From assembly GCF_902753875.1 (NCBI RefSeq), contig NZ_CADDTS010000048.1:62001-126000 (forward strand): a stretch of DNA of 64,000 nucleotides. Direction: 5' to 3'. The position numbers and the translations under genes were made by a program. The notes below the pieces were generated by a model. That model was not told the DNA's origin, did no database searches, and saw only the letters and a program-made list of their open reading frames with translations. Shown in pieces: positions 19,636 through 29,974 of this stretch. The DNA comes from Acinetobacter bouvetii (GTDB taxonomy: Bacteria; Pseudomonadota; Gammaproteobacteria; Pseudomonadales; Moraxellaceae). Every line of letters starts with the position of its first letter. The stretch's first letter is position 1.

Positions 19636-20079
19636 CTACTTCACATGTTTAAACCTTAGAACAACCTGATTATGATTATCAATTAGCTTTAACTCCGAAT
19701 CTGTCGCTTCGAAATTAACAACTTGATTTAATAAGGTTTGTGTAAATTTGTAGGGTAAGTCAGTGCCATTGAGGCAAGTTTGTTCTGTTGAAGCTAAATT
19801 GGAGAATTTTATTTGTGTTCCTTTGATGGCGTAGCCTCCTATAATTTGATTACAACCATCATAACCATTGAGATAATTATTATTAAATATAAGTGTTGGG
19901 ACAATAGGTTGTGTAGGTGTAGCTTTATAATTAATTAGGTTGATATCTGTTAGAAGCCAAGTTTTATTTTGCAATTGCATAAAATTTTTGTCAGTTGTAG
20001 GCGGCATAATTGATGAAATACATCCTGCTAACAGGCAAAAGCCAGATATTGAAGTTACTACAATAAATTGTCTAAACAT
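19636..20079 (-). CDS. META-domain (HslJ-like) lipoprotein
   Basis: 147 residues. A lipoprotein signal peptide ends in LLAGC (Cys20 lipidated), so the protein is membrane-anchored in the cell envelope. The mature part has the META/HslJ pattern: NKTWLLTDINL, YDGCNQIIGGYAIKGTQIKFSNLASTEQTC and a closing strand. In E. coli HslJ is a heat-inducible outer-membrane-associated protein linked to novobiocin resistance; here the function is unproven. The ATG at 20079 is preceded by GGAGAAT. Single gene. Confidence 0.85.
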   Translation of the reverse strand: MFRQFIVVTSISGFCLLAGCISSIMPPTTDKNFMQLQNKTWLLTDINLINYKATPTQPIVPTLIFNNNYLNGYDGCNQIIGGYAIKGTQIKFSNLASTEQTCLNGTDLPYKFTQTLLNQVVNFEATDSELKLIDNHNQVVLRFKHVK

Positions 20080-20485
20080 TTATATTCTCCAATTTATTTC
20101 TATAAAGAATGTGCGATAACTAATTAGTAATATTTTATAAATTTTTTTATCAATCATTTTTTTATTAACTAATCCTCTACAGGAGTAGCCTGAAAAACAA
20201 ACAGGAGTAGGCTTGTATAGCTAAGGTCTAAAAAGGAGTAAGCATGTTCTAAAAAATTCAATCAGTCTTATAGTCTACTTTCTAGTACAATTTTTTCCGC
20301 ATTTATTGTTAAGCCCTGCTGCAGCAACATGATCTATAAGGATATTAGGGGGGGAACATTGTGCTGTGGCTAAATTTGTGGATCTTTTAAGTAAATAGAG
20401 GAACTTTAATATATTGAAATTTCTTGTTTTTAGACTTAAAAAAGAATTAATATTAACCAATATTTTTCTTTAATTTATTACTTTC
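20080..20485. other. Gene-free stretch with three short repeats
   Basis: Three copies of an AGGAGTA-(A/G)-(C/G)C motif occur at about 20181, 20203 and 20234. A 61-codon minus frame (20275-20460) starts with TTG without a ribosome binding site and is not called. Confidence 0.4.
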
Positions 20486-21628
20486 GTGAATCTACCAGCT
20501 CACCAATATTTTTTACTGGTTGTTCCTAGCTGCCTAATTTTGATTGGCAGTGTGTTTATTGCTGGGCATTTTCTCTTTAAAGCACCGCGTTTTTTATTAT
20601 GGATGGGGATTGCCTACATTCTTCCTTCAATTGCATTAGGTATTCAAAGCCTGATGACAAATCAACAATTAACAATGACCGCACCTTGGGTTGGTACCCT
20701 TTATTTGACTGGTGCATGGGCAACTGCGCATGGTATTGCTTTAAAAGCCAAGTCGTCTTCTAATTTAAAAATATCATTGCTTCTTATTCTGGTTGGTGTG
20801 TTTACACTTGGGTATTTTGCATATGTAGATGAAAATCTGTGGCTGCGCATATTAACAATTAATATCATCACTATTCTTCTGCAAGTGATGATCATCCCGA
20901 GTGTTTACGCTTTTTTCAAGCGGTCAAATATTCTCAATAAAATGTTGTGTATCAGTTACTTTGTTGTGGTTTTTTATTCAGTCACACGTTTTCTTATCAC
21001 ACTATTTTATTTAAAAAATGTCGAAAGTATTTCAATATCATCATCGAATTGGTGGCTGATGATTCTGGCATTGAATATTTTACTTTGTATTTGGTGTGCC
21101 ATTCTTATTGTTGCAACAACAATAAAGGAGCTTTTTACCACATTAAATAATGATAGATATAAAGATGTATTAACTGGACTCTATAACCGAAGAGGTTTTT
21201 TAGAGAAAGTGAATGCGCTGGCTTTAGATGAAAATATTGAAAAATTTTATTTAATCATGTGTGATATTGATTATTTTAAGAAAATAAATGATACGTGGGG
21301 GCATATTGTTGGAGATGAAATTTTAAAAGCTATAGCAGATGTATTAAAAGAAAGCTTAAGACCTCATGATATTCTTGCACGTTTTGGTGGAGAGGAATTT
21401 ATCATCTTATTAAGCTGTCCAAATGATTATGTTGCAATGAATTTGGCAGATAGAATCAGAAATAACATTCAGAATAAAAAATATACGAAATACGACATTA
21501 CAGTGACAGCGAGTTTTGGATTAGCCGAAGTATTTCGTGAAGTTGATTTTATGGAAACCTTACAGCTGGCAGACCAACGTCTTTATTCTGCTAAAAATAA
21601 TGGGCGAAATAGGGTGTGTTATAGATAG
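20486..21628 (+). CDS. Diguanylate cyclase with seven-TM sensor region
   Basis: 380 residues: seven hydrophobic segments in about residues 8-220, then a GGDEF domain with the active-site loop RFGGEEF near residue 298. It makes cyclic di-GMP from two GTP. The product-inhibition I-site is present (RPHD five residues before the GGEEF loop), so feedback control is expected. The frame begins with GTG and no clear ribosome binding site; no better start lies before the first membrane segment. The signal sensed is unknown. Confidence 0.88.
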   Translation: MNLPAHQYFLLVVPSCLILIGSVFIAGHFLFKAPRFLLWMGIAYILPSIALGIQSLMTNQQLTMTAPWVGTLYLTGAWATAHGIALKAKSSSNLKISLLLILVGVFTLGYFAYVDENLWLRILTINIITILLQVMIIPSVYAFFKRSNILNKMLCISYFVVVFYSVTRFLITLFYLKNVESISISSSNWWLMILALNILLCIWCAILIVATTIKELFTTLNNDRYKDVLTGLYNRRGFLEKVNALALDENIEKFYLIMCDIDYFKKINDTWGHIVGDEILKAIADVLKESLRPHDILARFGGEEFIILLSCPNDYVAMNLADRIRNNIQNKKYTKYDITVTASFGLAEVFREVDFMETLQLADQRLYSAKNNGRNRVCYR

Positions 21629-21872
21629 CTCATGACGCTGATTTTGTATAGAAAAATTAATTTTCCTTCCTTCCATTCTTTTCATGGCTTATTTGAGCAT
21701 GAATTTTTTGTATAAATATTTAAGCGTCCTTATGTGATGGAATAGATATTTTAAATTTAATCATAATATACACTTTGGTTTAATAGTGTGACATATTTGT
21801 CATTATTTTCTTGTAATGACTATTATGCAGTCATATAATTAACGTTATAAAGTTACTTTTGAGATTTTTAAA

Positions 21873-22070
21873 ATGAACACGATTTTATGGGATGGGGAGA
21901 ATGTCTTTCCTGAAAAAATTGAATTATTTAAGAAATTCTTAAAAAAGTACTTAAGGTCTGTGAATAACACAGCGCTTCTGAGTGACAACCCTTTTCATTA
22001 CGATTCATCCGCTGATAAATTTTTGAATTCTGAGATTCAAGAATATTACTTTTTATGGTCTATTGCGTAA
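21873..22070 (+). CDS. Small hypothetical protein
   Basis: 65 residues with a Lys-rich helix (KIELFKKFLKKYLRS) and an aromatic C-terminus. No domain recognised. A strong terminator 27 bp past the stop and its isolated position support an independent small gene. Confidence 0.5.
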   Translation: MNTILWDGENVFPEKIELFKKFLKKYLRSVNNTALLSDNPFHYDSSADKFLNSEIQEYYFLWSIA

Positions 22071-22096
22071 TCTGATATTTAAATATTATTTAATTT

Positions 22097-22121
22097 AAAC
22101 CGCCTTATTAGGCGGTTTTTT
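22097..22121 (+). terminator. Rho-independent terminator
   Basis: AAACCGCCT-tatt-AGGCGGTTT perfect stem followed by Ts, after the gene at 21873-22070. Confidence 0.85.
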
Positions 22122-22455
22122 ATTACTTTAACCTAGAAAGATTCATGTAGGATCATGAGAAAAATTTGTTGCTCATTGTTTGTAAAAGCGAGCATCCATT
22201 CAACTTGAACGGTTACTCGTTTCGGGATGTCGAAATTTAAAAGCACATATGTAATATCTACACATCGTCTGCGGGATGTTTTTTTATTTTCTAGAAGTGT
22301 TGATGTTAAAATTAAGACGTTAATTAAGAAGTCTACAAGTTGAGGAGAATATTTTTAAAATTTGTAGACTGTTGAAATGCAAATAAAGACAATCCCAAGT
22401 AAGCATATGCAATTATGAATAGTAAGTTATTGAAAATTCAAGGTTATGTAAATTG
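22122..22455. other. Gene-free stretch
   Basis: No ORF. A weak hairpin ACATC-N8-GATGT with a T run (about 22259-22283) is the only structure; nothing more can be supported. Confidence 0.4.
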
Positions 22456-23613
22456 ATGCAGGCTCTCCCAATCCAACATAGACTCGGTGGTTTTTACTTT
22501 TTCTACTATTCCATTGTTGGAACCTTTATGCCTTTCTGGAATTTGTATCTTGAAGATCAAGGTTTTAATTACCAGCAAATCGGACTTTTATCGTCAATTG
22601 CCATTGTGACCCGTTTTTTTGCGCCGTTTATTTGGGGATGGATTGCTGATAAGTCCGGCAAGCGCATGTTATTGGTCCGAATAGCAACGTGGATGGAAGC
22701 CTGCATCTGGTTCATGATTTTCCTGGTGCCAAATACTTTTCAAGCCGTTGCTTTGCTTATGTTGATTTTTAGCTTCTTTCAGAATGCAATTTTGGCGCAG
22801 TTTGAAGGAGTGACTTTATTTTGGTTAGGGGAAAAACGGACTCAACTCTATGGCAAAGTTAGAAAATGGGGTTCGATTGGGTTTATTGCTGGTGTTTTTG
22901 GCATTGGTGCACTACTCGAAATTATCCCGATCTCCATGTTACCCATCATGTTGTTATGTATTGCCTGTTTAGCTTTCCTTTGGGCATTTACTATTCAAGA
23001 GCCGCATGCTGCACCACGCTCACAAGAAAAATTGGAACCACTTTTACCCATATTAAAACGCCCTGTAGTAGCTGCATTTTTTGCGATTGAGTTTTTTCTC
23101 TTATTTGCCCATGCACCATTTTATAGTTTTTATAGTAATTATTTACATCAAGCCGGTTTTAGCACCACTGAAATTGGTGTGTTGTGGTCAGTTGGTGTAG
23201 TGGCGGAAATTATCATGTTTGCTTACGCAACATTTTTTTTCTCTCGTTTTTCATGGCGTCATTTAGTCAGCTTTTGTCTGCTTTTAACTAGCGCAAGATG
23301 GATTATAGTTGGATTATTCCCCAACTCATTCATCGTACAATTTTTAGCACAAACGATTCATGCTTTCAGTTTTGGCTTATTTCATATGATTGCAATGCGG
23401 ATTATCTTTCAAAACTTTTCAATAGGTCAGCAGGGGCGTGGTCAAGCCATGTATAGCACTATGTGGGGCTTAGGTGTGGCATTGGGAAGTATTTTGGCAG
23501 GACGTTATTGGCAGATGCTCTCTGGAGAAATGATTTTTGTCATTGCTGGACTTTCAACACTTATAGGCTTGTTGTTTGTTCGATGGTTACCGAAATACAT
23601 CCAACAAGCCTAA
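22456..23613 (+). CDS. MFS transporter, HcaT/nucleoside-permease-like subfamily
   Basis: 385 residues with about 12 membrane spans. The N-terminal part (LGGFYFFYYSIVGTFMPFWNLYLEDQGF and WGWIADKSGKR, the family's loop 2-3 motif) resembles the MFS_1-like permeases such as HcaT. Substrate unknown; a small organic acid is a guess. The start is the ATG at 22456, directly after a TTG that also opens the frame. Single gene, convergent with the amidase. Confidence 0.85.
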   Translation: MQALPIQHRLGGFYFFYYSIVGTFMPFWNLYLEDQGFNYQQIGLLSSIAIVTRFFAPFIWGWIADKSGKRMLLVRIATWMEACIWFMIFLVPNTFQAVALLMLIFSFFQNAILAQFEGVTLFWLGEKRTQLYGKVRKWGSIGFIAGVFGIGALLEIIPISMLPIMLLCIACLAFLWAFTIQEPHAAPRSQEKLEPLLPILKRPVVAAFFAIEFFLLFAHAPFYSFYSNYLHQAGFSTTEIGVLWSVGVVAEIIMFAYATFFFSRFSWRHLVSFCLLLTSARWIIVGLFPNSFIVQFLAQTIHAFSFGLFHMIAMRIIFQNFSIGQQGRGQAMYSTMWGLGVALGSILAGRYWQMLSGEMIFVIAGLSTLIGLLFVRWLPKYIQQA

Positions 23614-23647
23614 AATTGATTTGTACCCTGTCGTTTAAAGCATCTTT

Positions 23648-25138
23648 TTAAAGTTGAATTTGGCTGTATCGCTTAAACCAGGGCTGTGCCTGCTCAAGTT
23701 GATTGGCTAGTTGCAGTAATACATCTTCACGGGCAAAAGGTGCAATAAATTGTGATCCTAATGGTAAATTTTCTTGATTCCAGTAAAGCGGCACAGACAT
23801 CGCAGGAAGACCGGTAATGTTGGCTAGCTGGGTAAAGGGTACCCACTTGAGGTTTTCTTTGACGATTTGATCGACCAGCTTACTTTGCGCCAGCAAATGG
23901 GCCTTGCCCAATTTTAACAGGCCTTTCAAAATTGGTTTTTGCCAAGCTGGTGTTTTAATCTCGTTATTTTTAGGCGCGACCGAAGCAGTTGCAGGGGTTA
24001 AATACAGATCATAACGATCAAAAAAATGATTCATCTGCCGCACATAACCACCCCAGTTATTTAGATTATGAATATATTCAATAGCAGTGGTCTTGCCACC
24101 AAATGCAGCCAATGCCAATGAATCCAGTTCAAAATCATCATGTTGAGTTGGATATTGTAGTCTCATTTGTTCCAGCATATAAGAAAACTGGCTAAACCAG
24201 GTGGTAATAAAATCTTTGGCAAGGGACATGCCATCAATAGGCGGCTCATCTTCAACCACCGTGTGTCCTAATGACTCTAGCAGTTTTGCTGTATGTTGAA
24301 CGGCAGCAATGGCATCTTTTGAAACATGGGTGCCAATGGGAGAACGGGTACTAAAGGCAATTTTCAACTTTTTAACTGGTTGTTGCAGGATGTCGAGATA
24401 AGAGCTGTGCGGATGCTCAATTTTAAATAATGAACTATGTTCTGCGCCGTGTGTGGCATCCAGCATTGCAGCGCTGTCACGTACAGTTTTGCTCAGAATA
24501 TGTTGAATCGCGGCACCATGCATAGCTTCGCTCATTTGCGGACCCCATGGCGTACGTCCACGACTCGGTTTTAATCCAAATAGGCCACAATACGATGCCG
24601 GAATACGGATAGAACCACCACCATCGCCAGCGCCAGCAATGGGAACAATACCGGCAGCGACCGCAGAAGCAGAACCACCCGAGGAGCCACCACTATTGTG
24701 ATTCAAATTCCAGGGGTTATGACAGGTTCCCCAAGCTTCTGGTTCAGTAATTCCCTTAATACCAAATTCAGGTGTATTGGTACGTCCAAAGGTAATAATG
24801 CCTGATTTTTCCCAACGATTTACAATTTCAGCATTCTGTTCTGCAATATAGTGAATGCGTTTTAAACCTTTACAGCCATATGAGGTGGGATAACCTGCAT
24901 ATTCCTGAAATAGGTCTTTAACTAAGAAAGGTACGCCAGCAAAAGGGCCGTTTAACTGCTGTTGAGTACGCTGATAGGCGTAATCATGCATAGGAATAAT
25001 AATGGCATTTAATTTAGGATTAGTATCGCTGGCACGTTGCAGAGCGGCATTTAGTACGTCTGTAGATGAAACTTGCTTATTTGCAATCAGTTGGGCCAAT
25101 CCTAGCCCGTCATATTCTAAATATTCAGCAATATTCAT
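23648..25138 (-). CDS. Amidase (amidase-signature family)
   Basis: A 496-residue hydrolase of C-N bonds. The catalytic triad of the amidase-signature family is visible: Lys74 (FLVKDLF), cis-Ser152 in GGSSGGSA and nucleophile Ser176 in GDGGGSIRIPAS. It lacks a signal peptide, so it acts in the cytoplasm. It is not GatA by context (no gatB or gatC nearby), so a generic amide substrate is assumed. It is downstream of the MASE1 cyclase on the same strand with a 54-bp gap. Confidence 0.9.
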   Translation of the reverse strand: MNIAEYLEYDGLGLAQLIANKQVSSTDVLNAALQRASDTNPKLNAIIIPMHDYAYQRTQQQLNGPFAGVPFLVKDLFQEYAGYPTSYGCKGLKRIHYIAEQNAEIVNRWEKSGIITFGRTNTPEFGIKGITEPEAWGTCHNPWNLNHNSGGSSGGSASAVAAGIVPIAGAGDGGGSIRIPASYCGLFGLKPSRGRTPWGPQMSEAMHGAAIQHILSKTVRDSAAMLDATHGAEHSSLFKIEHPHSSYLDILQQPVKKLKIAFSTRSPIGTHVSKDAIAAVQHTAKLLESLGHTVVEDEPPIDGMSLAKDFITTWFSQFSYMLEQMRLQYPTQHDDFELDSLALAAFGGKTTAIEYIHNLNNWGGYVRQMNHFFDRYDLYLTPATASVAPKNNEIKTPAWQKPILKGLLKLGKAHLLAQSKLVDQIVKENLKWVPFTQLANITGLPAMSVPLYWNQENLPLGSQFIAPFAREDVLLQLANQLEQAQPWFKRYSQIQL

Positions 25139-25192
25139 TATTATCCTGATTTTATTGTGATTTAGATTTTAAATGTTTTAAGTGATTTTATA

Positions 25193-26629
25193 TCAAGAAG
25201 CAATACTGATTCGATTTCGTCCTAAAGTTTTTGATTGGTAGAGCGCCTGATCAGCCTGATTAATCATGTTTTGCAAACTGACTTCAGTGGGTAAGGAATG
25301 GTGGGTGATCCCGATACTGGTGGTAATAAATAATAATTCGTCCTGATTTAGTCGCATGGGTGTTAATTCTGCCTTAAGCCGGATTCTTTCGGCAATCGCA
25401 TGGCTTTCTTGTAATGTAGTATTCATGATTAAAATAAGAAATTCTTCACCACCTACACGTGCAAAAAGTTCATTGGTGCGAATATTGTCCTGCACAAATT
25501 GAGAAAAATGTTGTAGTAATAAATCACCGACATGATGGCCATATTGATCATTCATTTTTTTAAAATGATCCAAATCAAACATAATTAATGATATGGAATT
25601 ATTTTTTTGATCAAGTAGATATTTTTCACCTTGTTCAAAAAAATGTCGTCGGTTTAAAGTATTGGTTAAACTGTCATAATTGGCTAAACGTAAAACTTTT
25701 TTATACAGTTCACGGCGGTTACTGGTAATAATGCACAGAATCAACGGTGCAAAACCCAGCATACATAAACCAATACGAACTGAAATGGTTGTTGTTAGAT
25801 ATGCGTTGGATGAATCTAATAAATAAAAATCAGTGAGACTATGATAGGTAACCAAACAGACTATGCTATTAATAATGGCAACAGTAAAAATAGGATAACT
25901 CAAGGCTGCCCAAATTAAAGCTGCAAGAGGGTAAAGTAATGCTCCCGGGCCAACGAAAACATGGGTAAAACTTACTGAAATTAAAATGGCAAGCAAGGGC
26001 AAAAACTTAGTGTAATCAAGTTTTCGCAGACTTATCTGTTTAAAATTTTTACGGACTTCCTCGATTGTTGTGGGAAGAAATAAAATAAGGGGTAAAATGG
26101 TAATGCAATTGACAATTTCTCCAGCCCACCACATGCCAAAATCAATGCCTAATCGCTGGGTGGACATGAATGTATTAGGCATATAAGGGATGGTAGAAAC
26201 AGCGAACAATGCACTTGCCAGACATCCGCCTAATGCGCAAATCGTAAATAAATATAGGAAGGTAAAACCTTGGTTGTAGTTTCGGTAATTTAATTTCCAA
26301 TAACGTATAAAAAACAGCGAAACGATGACATTAATCAGATTTGAGAGCGTAAGGATGAATGTTAGCTGAAAATGATTGCCTGTGACTAAGTCTGCCAGCA
26401 TATAACCAGTAAATGCACCCAGCCATCCACCAGATACTTTTAAATGGTTATAACGTAAAAAAAGACCGAGCAAAACGGCATTGGCCGGCCATAAATAAGC
26501 TAAATAAGTCACTGGGCGGGTTAAAATTCCGCATAAACAACAAATAAAAATGATGCTAGCAGTAATGAAAAAGGCATGCAATTGCTGCTGTGCAGAGATT
26601 GATCTGGATGACGTCAGTAGAATTTGCAA
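25193..26629 (-). CDS. MASE1-GGDEF diguanylate cyclase
   Basis: 478 residues: a MASE1 membrane sensor of about eight spans (residues 15-300; LWPANAVLLGLFLRY then GGWLGAFTGYMLADL) followed by a GGDEF domain with RVGGEEF. It should make cyclic di-GMP. At the I-site position it has RTNE, not RxxD, so product inhibition through that site is probably lost, unlike the cyclase at 20486. The start is a TTG at 26629 with AGGAAA 7 bp upstream; no ATG occurs before the conserved membrane part. Confidence 0.88.
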   Translation of the reverse strand: MQILLTSSRSISAQQQLHAFFITASIIFICCLCGILTRPVTYLAYLWPANAVLLGLFLRYNHLKVSGGWLGAFTGYMLADLVTGNHFQLTFILTLSNLINVIVSLFFIRYWKLNYRNYNQGFTFLYLFTICALGGCLASALFAVSTIPYMPNTFMSTQRLGIDFGMWWAGEIVNCITILPLILFLPTTIEEVRKNFKQISLRKLDYTKFLPLLAILISVSFTHVFVGPGALLYPLAALIWAALSYPIFTVAIINSIVCLVTYHSLTDFYLLDSSNAYLTTTISVRIGLCMLGFAPLILCIITSNRRELYKKVLRLANYDSLTNTLNRRHFFEQGEKYLLDQKNNSISLIMFDLDHFKKMNDQYGHHVGDLLLQHFSQFVQDNIRTNELFARVGGEEFLILIMNTTLQESHAIAERIRLKAELTPMRLNQDELLFITTSIGITHHSLPTEVSLQNMINQADQALYQSKTLGRNRISIAS

Positions 26630-26917
26630 AGCTGTTTCCTTGTCGCTCTAAAATTAGCCCAAGTTTTAAGTTGTTTTTATACTTAAAAAAAGAAACATTT
26701 TAAGTGAAAATTAAAAATGCAACGTTATTTAGAGGTATAGTATGCAGCTTATTGTTTAGGCAAGTTTATAATAAAAGATTTTATTTTTTTCAAGGTTACA
26801 CATCGGTAATTTTGGAAATTAGCATGAAATTATATTGTTGTAATATGGTGATAAATACTGGTTTTTCATAAAAATATGTTAAGTTATCCCTATGAATTTT
26901 TAGCATTGAATTTATGT

Positions 26918-27397
26918 ATGAAAAGAACATATTTTACAATTTTACTTATATTGTGCTCATCTGTTGCAATGGCAAATGACAATAAAGCAGTTGTTGCAAC
27001 TGAAGATACGGATCAAGCAGAAAATTCGAATCCTATTCGCGTTGTTACTCGACCTGAAATTGTGGGTCTGTGGGGTATGCAGATTGCGAATAATAAAAAA
27101 TGTATTGAATATTATAATTTTAAAAGTAATAACAATGTCATCATTAAAAGCGGGGATGAGTGGTCATCTGGAATTTATGATTTCCAGCCAGCTCAAGAAG
27201 AGCGTTCTTTATTATCTGCTCTGGTTTTACAGGTTAAATATGACAATAATGAAAAAGATTGTTCAGGTTTGCAAGAAGATCAGACTGGGGAAATTTCTCA
27301 ATACTTCGTACGATGGAAAAATGCATCGACGATTAATTTTTGCAGTAATGAAAAAGCTGAACAATGCTTTGCAACCTTGTACCGCGTATTGCCCTAA
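26918..27397 (+). CDS. Secreted hypothetical protein
   Basis: 159 residues starting MKRTYFTILLILCSS, with a clear signal peptide cleaved after AMA, so it is periplasmic. The mature part has four cysteines (NKKCIEYYNF, EKDCSGL, INFCSNE, EQCFATL) that could form two disulfides, and a lipocalin/META-like 'GLWGMQ' start. The frame opens further up at 26876, but the ATG at 26918 gives the signal peptide directly. Not recognised as a named family. Confidence 0.65.
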   Translation: MKRTYFTILLILCSSVAMANDNKAVVATEDTDQAENSNPIRVVTRPEIVGLWGMQIANNKKCIEYYNFKSNNNVIIKSGDEWSSGIYDFQPAQEERSLLSALVLQVKYDNNEKDCSGLQEDQTGEISQYFVRWKNASTINFCSNEKAEQCFATLYRVLP

Positions 27398-27411
27398 TTG
27401 ATTTTACCAAT

Positions 27412-27442
27412 AAAAAAACCGCTCATCAAGAGCGGTTTTTTT
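27412..27442. terminator. Bidirectional terminator between 26918 gene and accC
   Basis: AAAAAAACCGCTC-atcaa-GAGCGGTTTTTTT is a perfect stem with A and T tracts on both sides, placed between two convergent genes. Confidence 0.9.
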
Positions 27443-27457
27443 ATTTAAAGACCGTGT

Positions 27458-28822
27458 TTAAGAAGCTTCTTTATGGCCTTCAACTTTTTTCAATAAATGT
27501 TTTTCAAGATAATGGATATCCATTGCTTGCTCGCAGAAGTTTTTATCTTCCAGAATCAAATCTTTATGCAAAGGAATATTGGTTTTAATTCCAGTCAGAA
27601 TCATTTCTTCTAAGGCTTGTTTCATACGTGCAATAGCAGTATGACGATCTTTACCATGAGCAATCAGTTTTGCAATCATTGAGTCATAGTAAGGCGGAAT
27701 GCTGTATCCTTGATAAATATGCGAATCCAAACGGATACCTGCACCACCTGGAGCATAATAATGTTCAATTTTGCCCGGAGATGGAAGGAATGTGGTTGGA
27801 TCTTCTGCATTGATACGACATTCCATGGCATGGCCATGACATTCGATATCCTGTTGTTCCAGATTTAACCCCAGACCAGCGGCAATACGAAGTTGTTGTT
27901 CAATGATATCCACGCCAGTTACCATTTCAGTAACAGGGTGTTCAACCTGAACACGGGTATTCATTTCAATGAAGAAGAATTCACCATCTTCAAACAGGAA
28001 CTCGAAAGTACCGGCACCACGGTATTGCATGAGTTTACATGCATTGACACATGCTTCTAGAATATCAGCACGTGCCTGTTCAGGTAAACCTGGTGCAGGT
28101 GCTTCTTCCAGTACTTTTTGATGGCGACGCTGTAATGAGCAGTCACGATCATAAAGATGAATCGCATGACCATTACCATCAGCCAAAACCTGGACTTCGA
28201 CGTGACGTGGTTTTTGCAGGAAGCGTTCCATATAAACCGTGTCATCACCAAACCACATTTCGGCATCACGTTGCGCTGCCTGAACCGATTCGAGCAGGGT
28301 ATCGACACGTTCAACAATACGCATACCACGACCACCACCACCAGAAGCAGCTTTAACAATCAGCGGGAAGCCAATTTCTTTGGCTTCTGCAAGAGCATTG
28401 TGAATAGTCACTGCATGGTCGCAGCCCGGTACGGTTGGTACGCCGGCTTTTTTCATGGCAATAATGGCAGAAACCTTGTTCCCCATTAAGCGAATATGTT
28501 CTGGACGTGGCCCAATAAAGATAAAGCCAGAATTTTCAACAATTTCTGCAAACTCGGCATTTTCCGACAAGAAGCCATAACCTGGATGGATGGCATCTGC
28601 ACCGGTAATTTCAGCAGCAGTAATAATTGCCGGAATGTTTAAATAGCTTTCGCTACTTGCACCCGGACCGATACATACAGCTTCATCACAGAAGCGTAAA
28701 TGCATCAGATCTTTATCGGCATCGGAATAAATACCTACGGTTTTAATTCCTAAAGTTCTGCAAGCTCGGGTGATGCGTAAAGCAATTTCACCCCGGTTTG
28801 CAATTAAAACTTTTTGCAACAT
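27458..28822 (-). CDS. accC: Acetyl-CoA carboxylase, biotin carboxylase subunit
   Basis: 454 residues. It carboxylates the biotin on AccB with bicarbonate and ATP, the first step of malonyl-CoA and fatty-acid synthesis. It has the ATP-grasp fold with the glycine-rich loop [12 protein letters not shown], the active-site region [17 protein letters not shown] and the N-terminal [10 protein letters not shown]. Last gene of the aroQ-accB-accC cluster, 17 bp after accB. Confidence 0.98.
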   Translation of the reverse strand: MLQKVLIANRGEIALRITRACRTLGIKTVGIYSDADKDLMHLRFCDEAVCIGPGASSESYLNIPAIITAAEITGADAIHPGYGFLSENAEFAEIVENSGFIFIGPRPEHIRLMGNKVSAIIAMKKAGVPTVPGCDHAVTIHNALAEAKEIGFPLIVKAASGGGGRGMRIVERVDTLLESVQAAQRDAEMWFGDDTVYMERFLQKPRHVEVQVLADGNGHAIHLYDRDCSLQRRHQKVLEEAPAPGLPEQARADILEACVNACKLMQYRGAGTFEFLFEDGEFFFIEMNTRVQVEHPVTEMVTGVDIIEQQLRIAAGLGLNLEQQDIECHGHAMECRINAEDPTTFLPSPGKIEHYYAPGGAGIRLDSHIYQGYSIPPYYDSMIAKLIAHGKDRHTAIARMKQALEEMILTGIKTNIPLHKDLILEDKNFCEQAMDIHYLEKHLLKKVEGHKEAS

Positions 28823-28839
28823 TGTGAATCCCCGTGGTC

Positions 28840-29256
28840 TTAAGCGCGATAGCGGAACAATGGTTGACCGAATTGGATAACATCGCCATTTTTCACCAGA
28901 ATTTCTTCAATCACACCGCTTTGAGTCGCTTCAATCGGGTTCATGATTTTCATGGCTTCAATAATACCGAGTGTTTCGCCCGCAGAAACGGTCTGACCCA
29001 CTTTAACGAATGGTGCTTCACCCGGGTTTGGTGCTGCGTAGAACACACCAACCATAGGAGATGTTTCAACTGCGCCGCGCGGTGTTTTTGCAACAGGGGC
29101 TGCAGCGGCAGCTACAGGCATCGCAGGAACAGCTGCTGCTACCACAGGATTACGACGGGTTAAGGCGATGGATTGATCACCTTCTTTAACTTCGATCGCT
29201 TGTAAGTCAGATTCAATCATCAGGTCGATGAGTTTCTTGATTTTACGGATATCCAT
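28840..29256 (-). CDS. accB: Acetyl-CoA carboxylase biotin carboxyl carrier protein
   Basis: 138 residues: an N-terminal dimerisation part ([13 protein letters not shown]), an Ala/Pro-rich linker, and a C-terminal biotinyl domain with EAMKIMN, whose lysine carries biotin. It sits 17 bp before accC and 16 bp after aroQ, the standard order in Acinetobacter and Pseudomonas. Confidence 0.98.
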   Translation of the reverse strand: MDIRKIKKLIDLMIESDLQAIEVKEGDQSIALTRRNPVVAAAVPAMPVAAAAAPVAKTPRGAVETSPMVGVFYAAPNPGEAPFVKVGQTVSAGETLGIIEAMKIMNPIEATQSGVIEEILVKNGDVIQFGQPLFRYRA

Positions 29257-29272
29257 GAGACAGTATTCCTAA

Positions 29273-29728
29273 TTATGATTGCGTAGAAGGTTGAATTTTT
29301 TCGATAGCGTATTCGAGTGCAGTTGCATAACCTTTTGCACCTAAACCACAAATAACGCCAACGGCTTTGTCAGATAAATACGAATGATGTCGGAATGCTT
29401 CACGTGCGTGGACATTCGACAAATGAACTTCAATAAAGGGGATAGCAACACCAAGAAGCGCATCACGGACTGCAACAGACGTATGTGTCAACGCGGCAGG
29501 ATTGATAATGATGAATTGAACGCCTTCTTGTTGTGCCTGATGAATTCGGTCAACAATTGCACCTTCCCAGTTGCTTTGGAAAGCGTCTAAAGAGATTGCT
29601 GCATTTTGAGCTTGGGTGATGAGCTTTTGATTGATGTTTTCCAGTGTAAGGTGTCCATAAACTTCAGGTTCACGTTTACCCAGTAAATTTAAATTCGGTC
29701 CATGAATAACCAAAATGGTTGAGCTCAT
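29273..29728 (-). CDS. aroQ: 3-dehydroquinate dehydratase, type II
   Basis: A 151-residue dodecameric shikimate-pathway enzyme. [17 protein letters not shown] holds the catalytic Tyr-loop/Arg region; [16 protein letters not shown] and [17 protein letters not shown] carry the other active-site residues. The length is as usual for type II. First gene of the aroQ-accB-accC cluster. Confidence 0.97.
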   Translation of the reverse strand: MSSTILVIHGPNLNLLGKREPEVYGHLTLENINQKLITQAQNAAISLDAFQSNWEGAIVDRIHQAQQEGVQFIIINPAALTHTSVAVRDALLGVAIPFIEVHLSNVHAREAFRHHSYLSDKAVGVICGLGAKGYATALEYAIEKIQPSTQS

Positions 29729-29974
29729 TCAGTTTGCTCCAATTATAAATTTGCAAATTCACCTTGCAAGATGTCAGCAAAGTTTGCGTATTATGGCATA
29801 TATTTCCACATTCTTATTGTAAATTGTTTGAATTGATGCGGAAGCTACGTGTCAAAACTGACCTATATAATGGGAACTTTGCAAGGAATTGGCAATGTTA
29901 AAAAATGACATTTTTTGTGATTTTTTATAATTGTTACTATTTTCTACATTGTAAACTGAATTGACCAAAACAGT

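Noticed and set aside
20275-20460. 61-codon minus-strand ORF
   Set aside because: Starts at TTG without a ribosome binding site and has no recognisable pattern; treated as chance.
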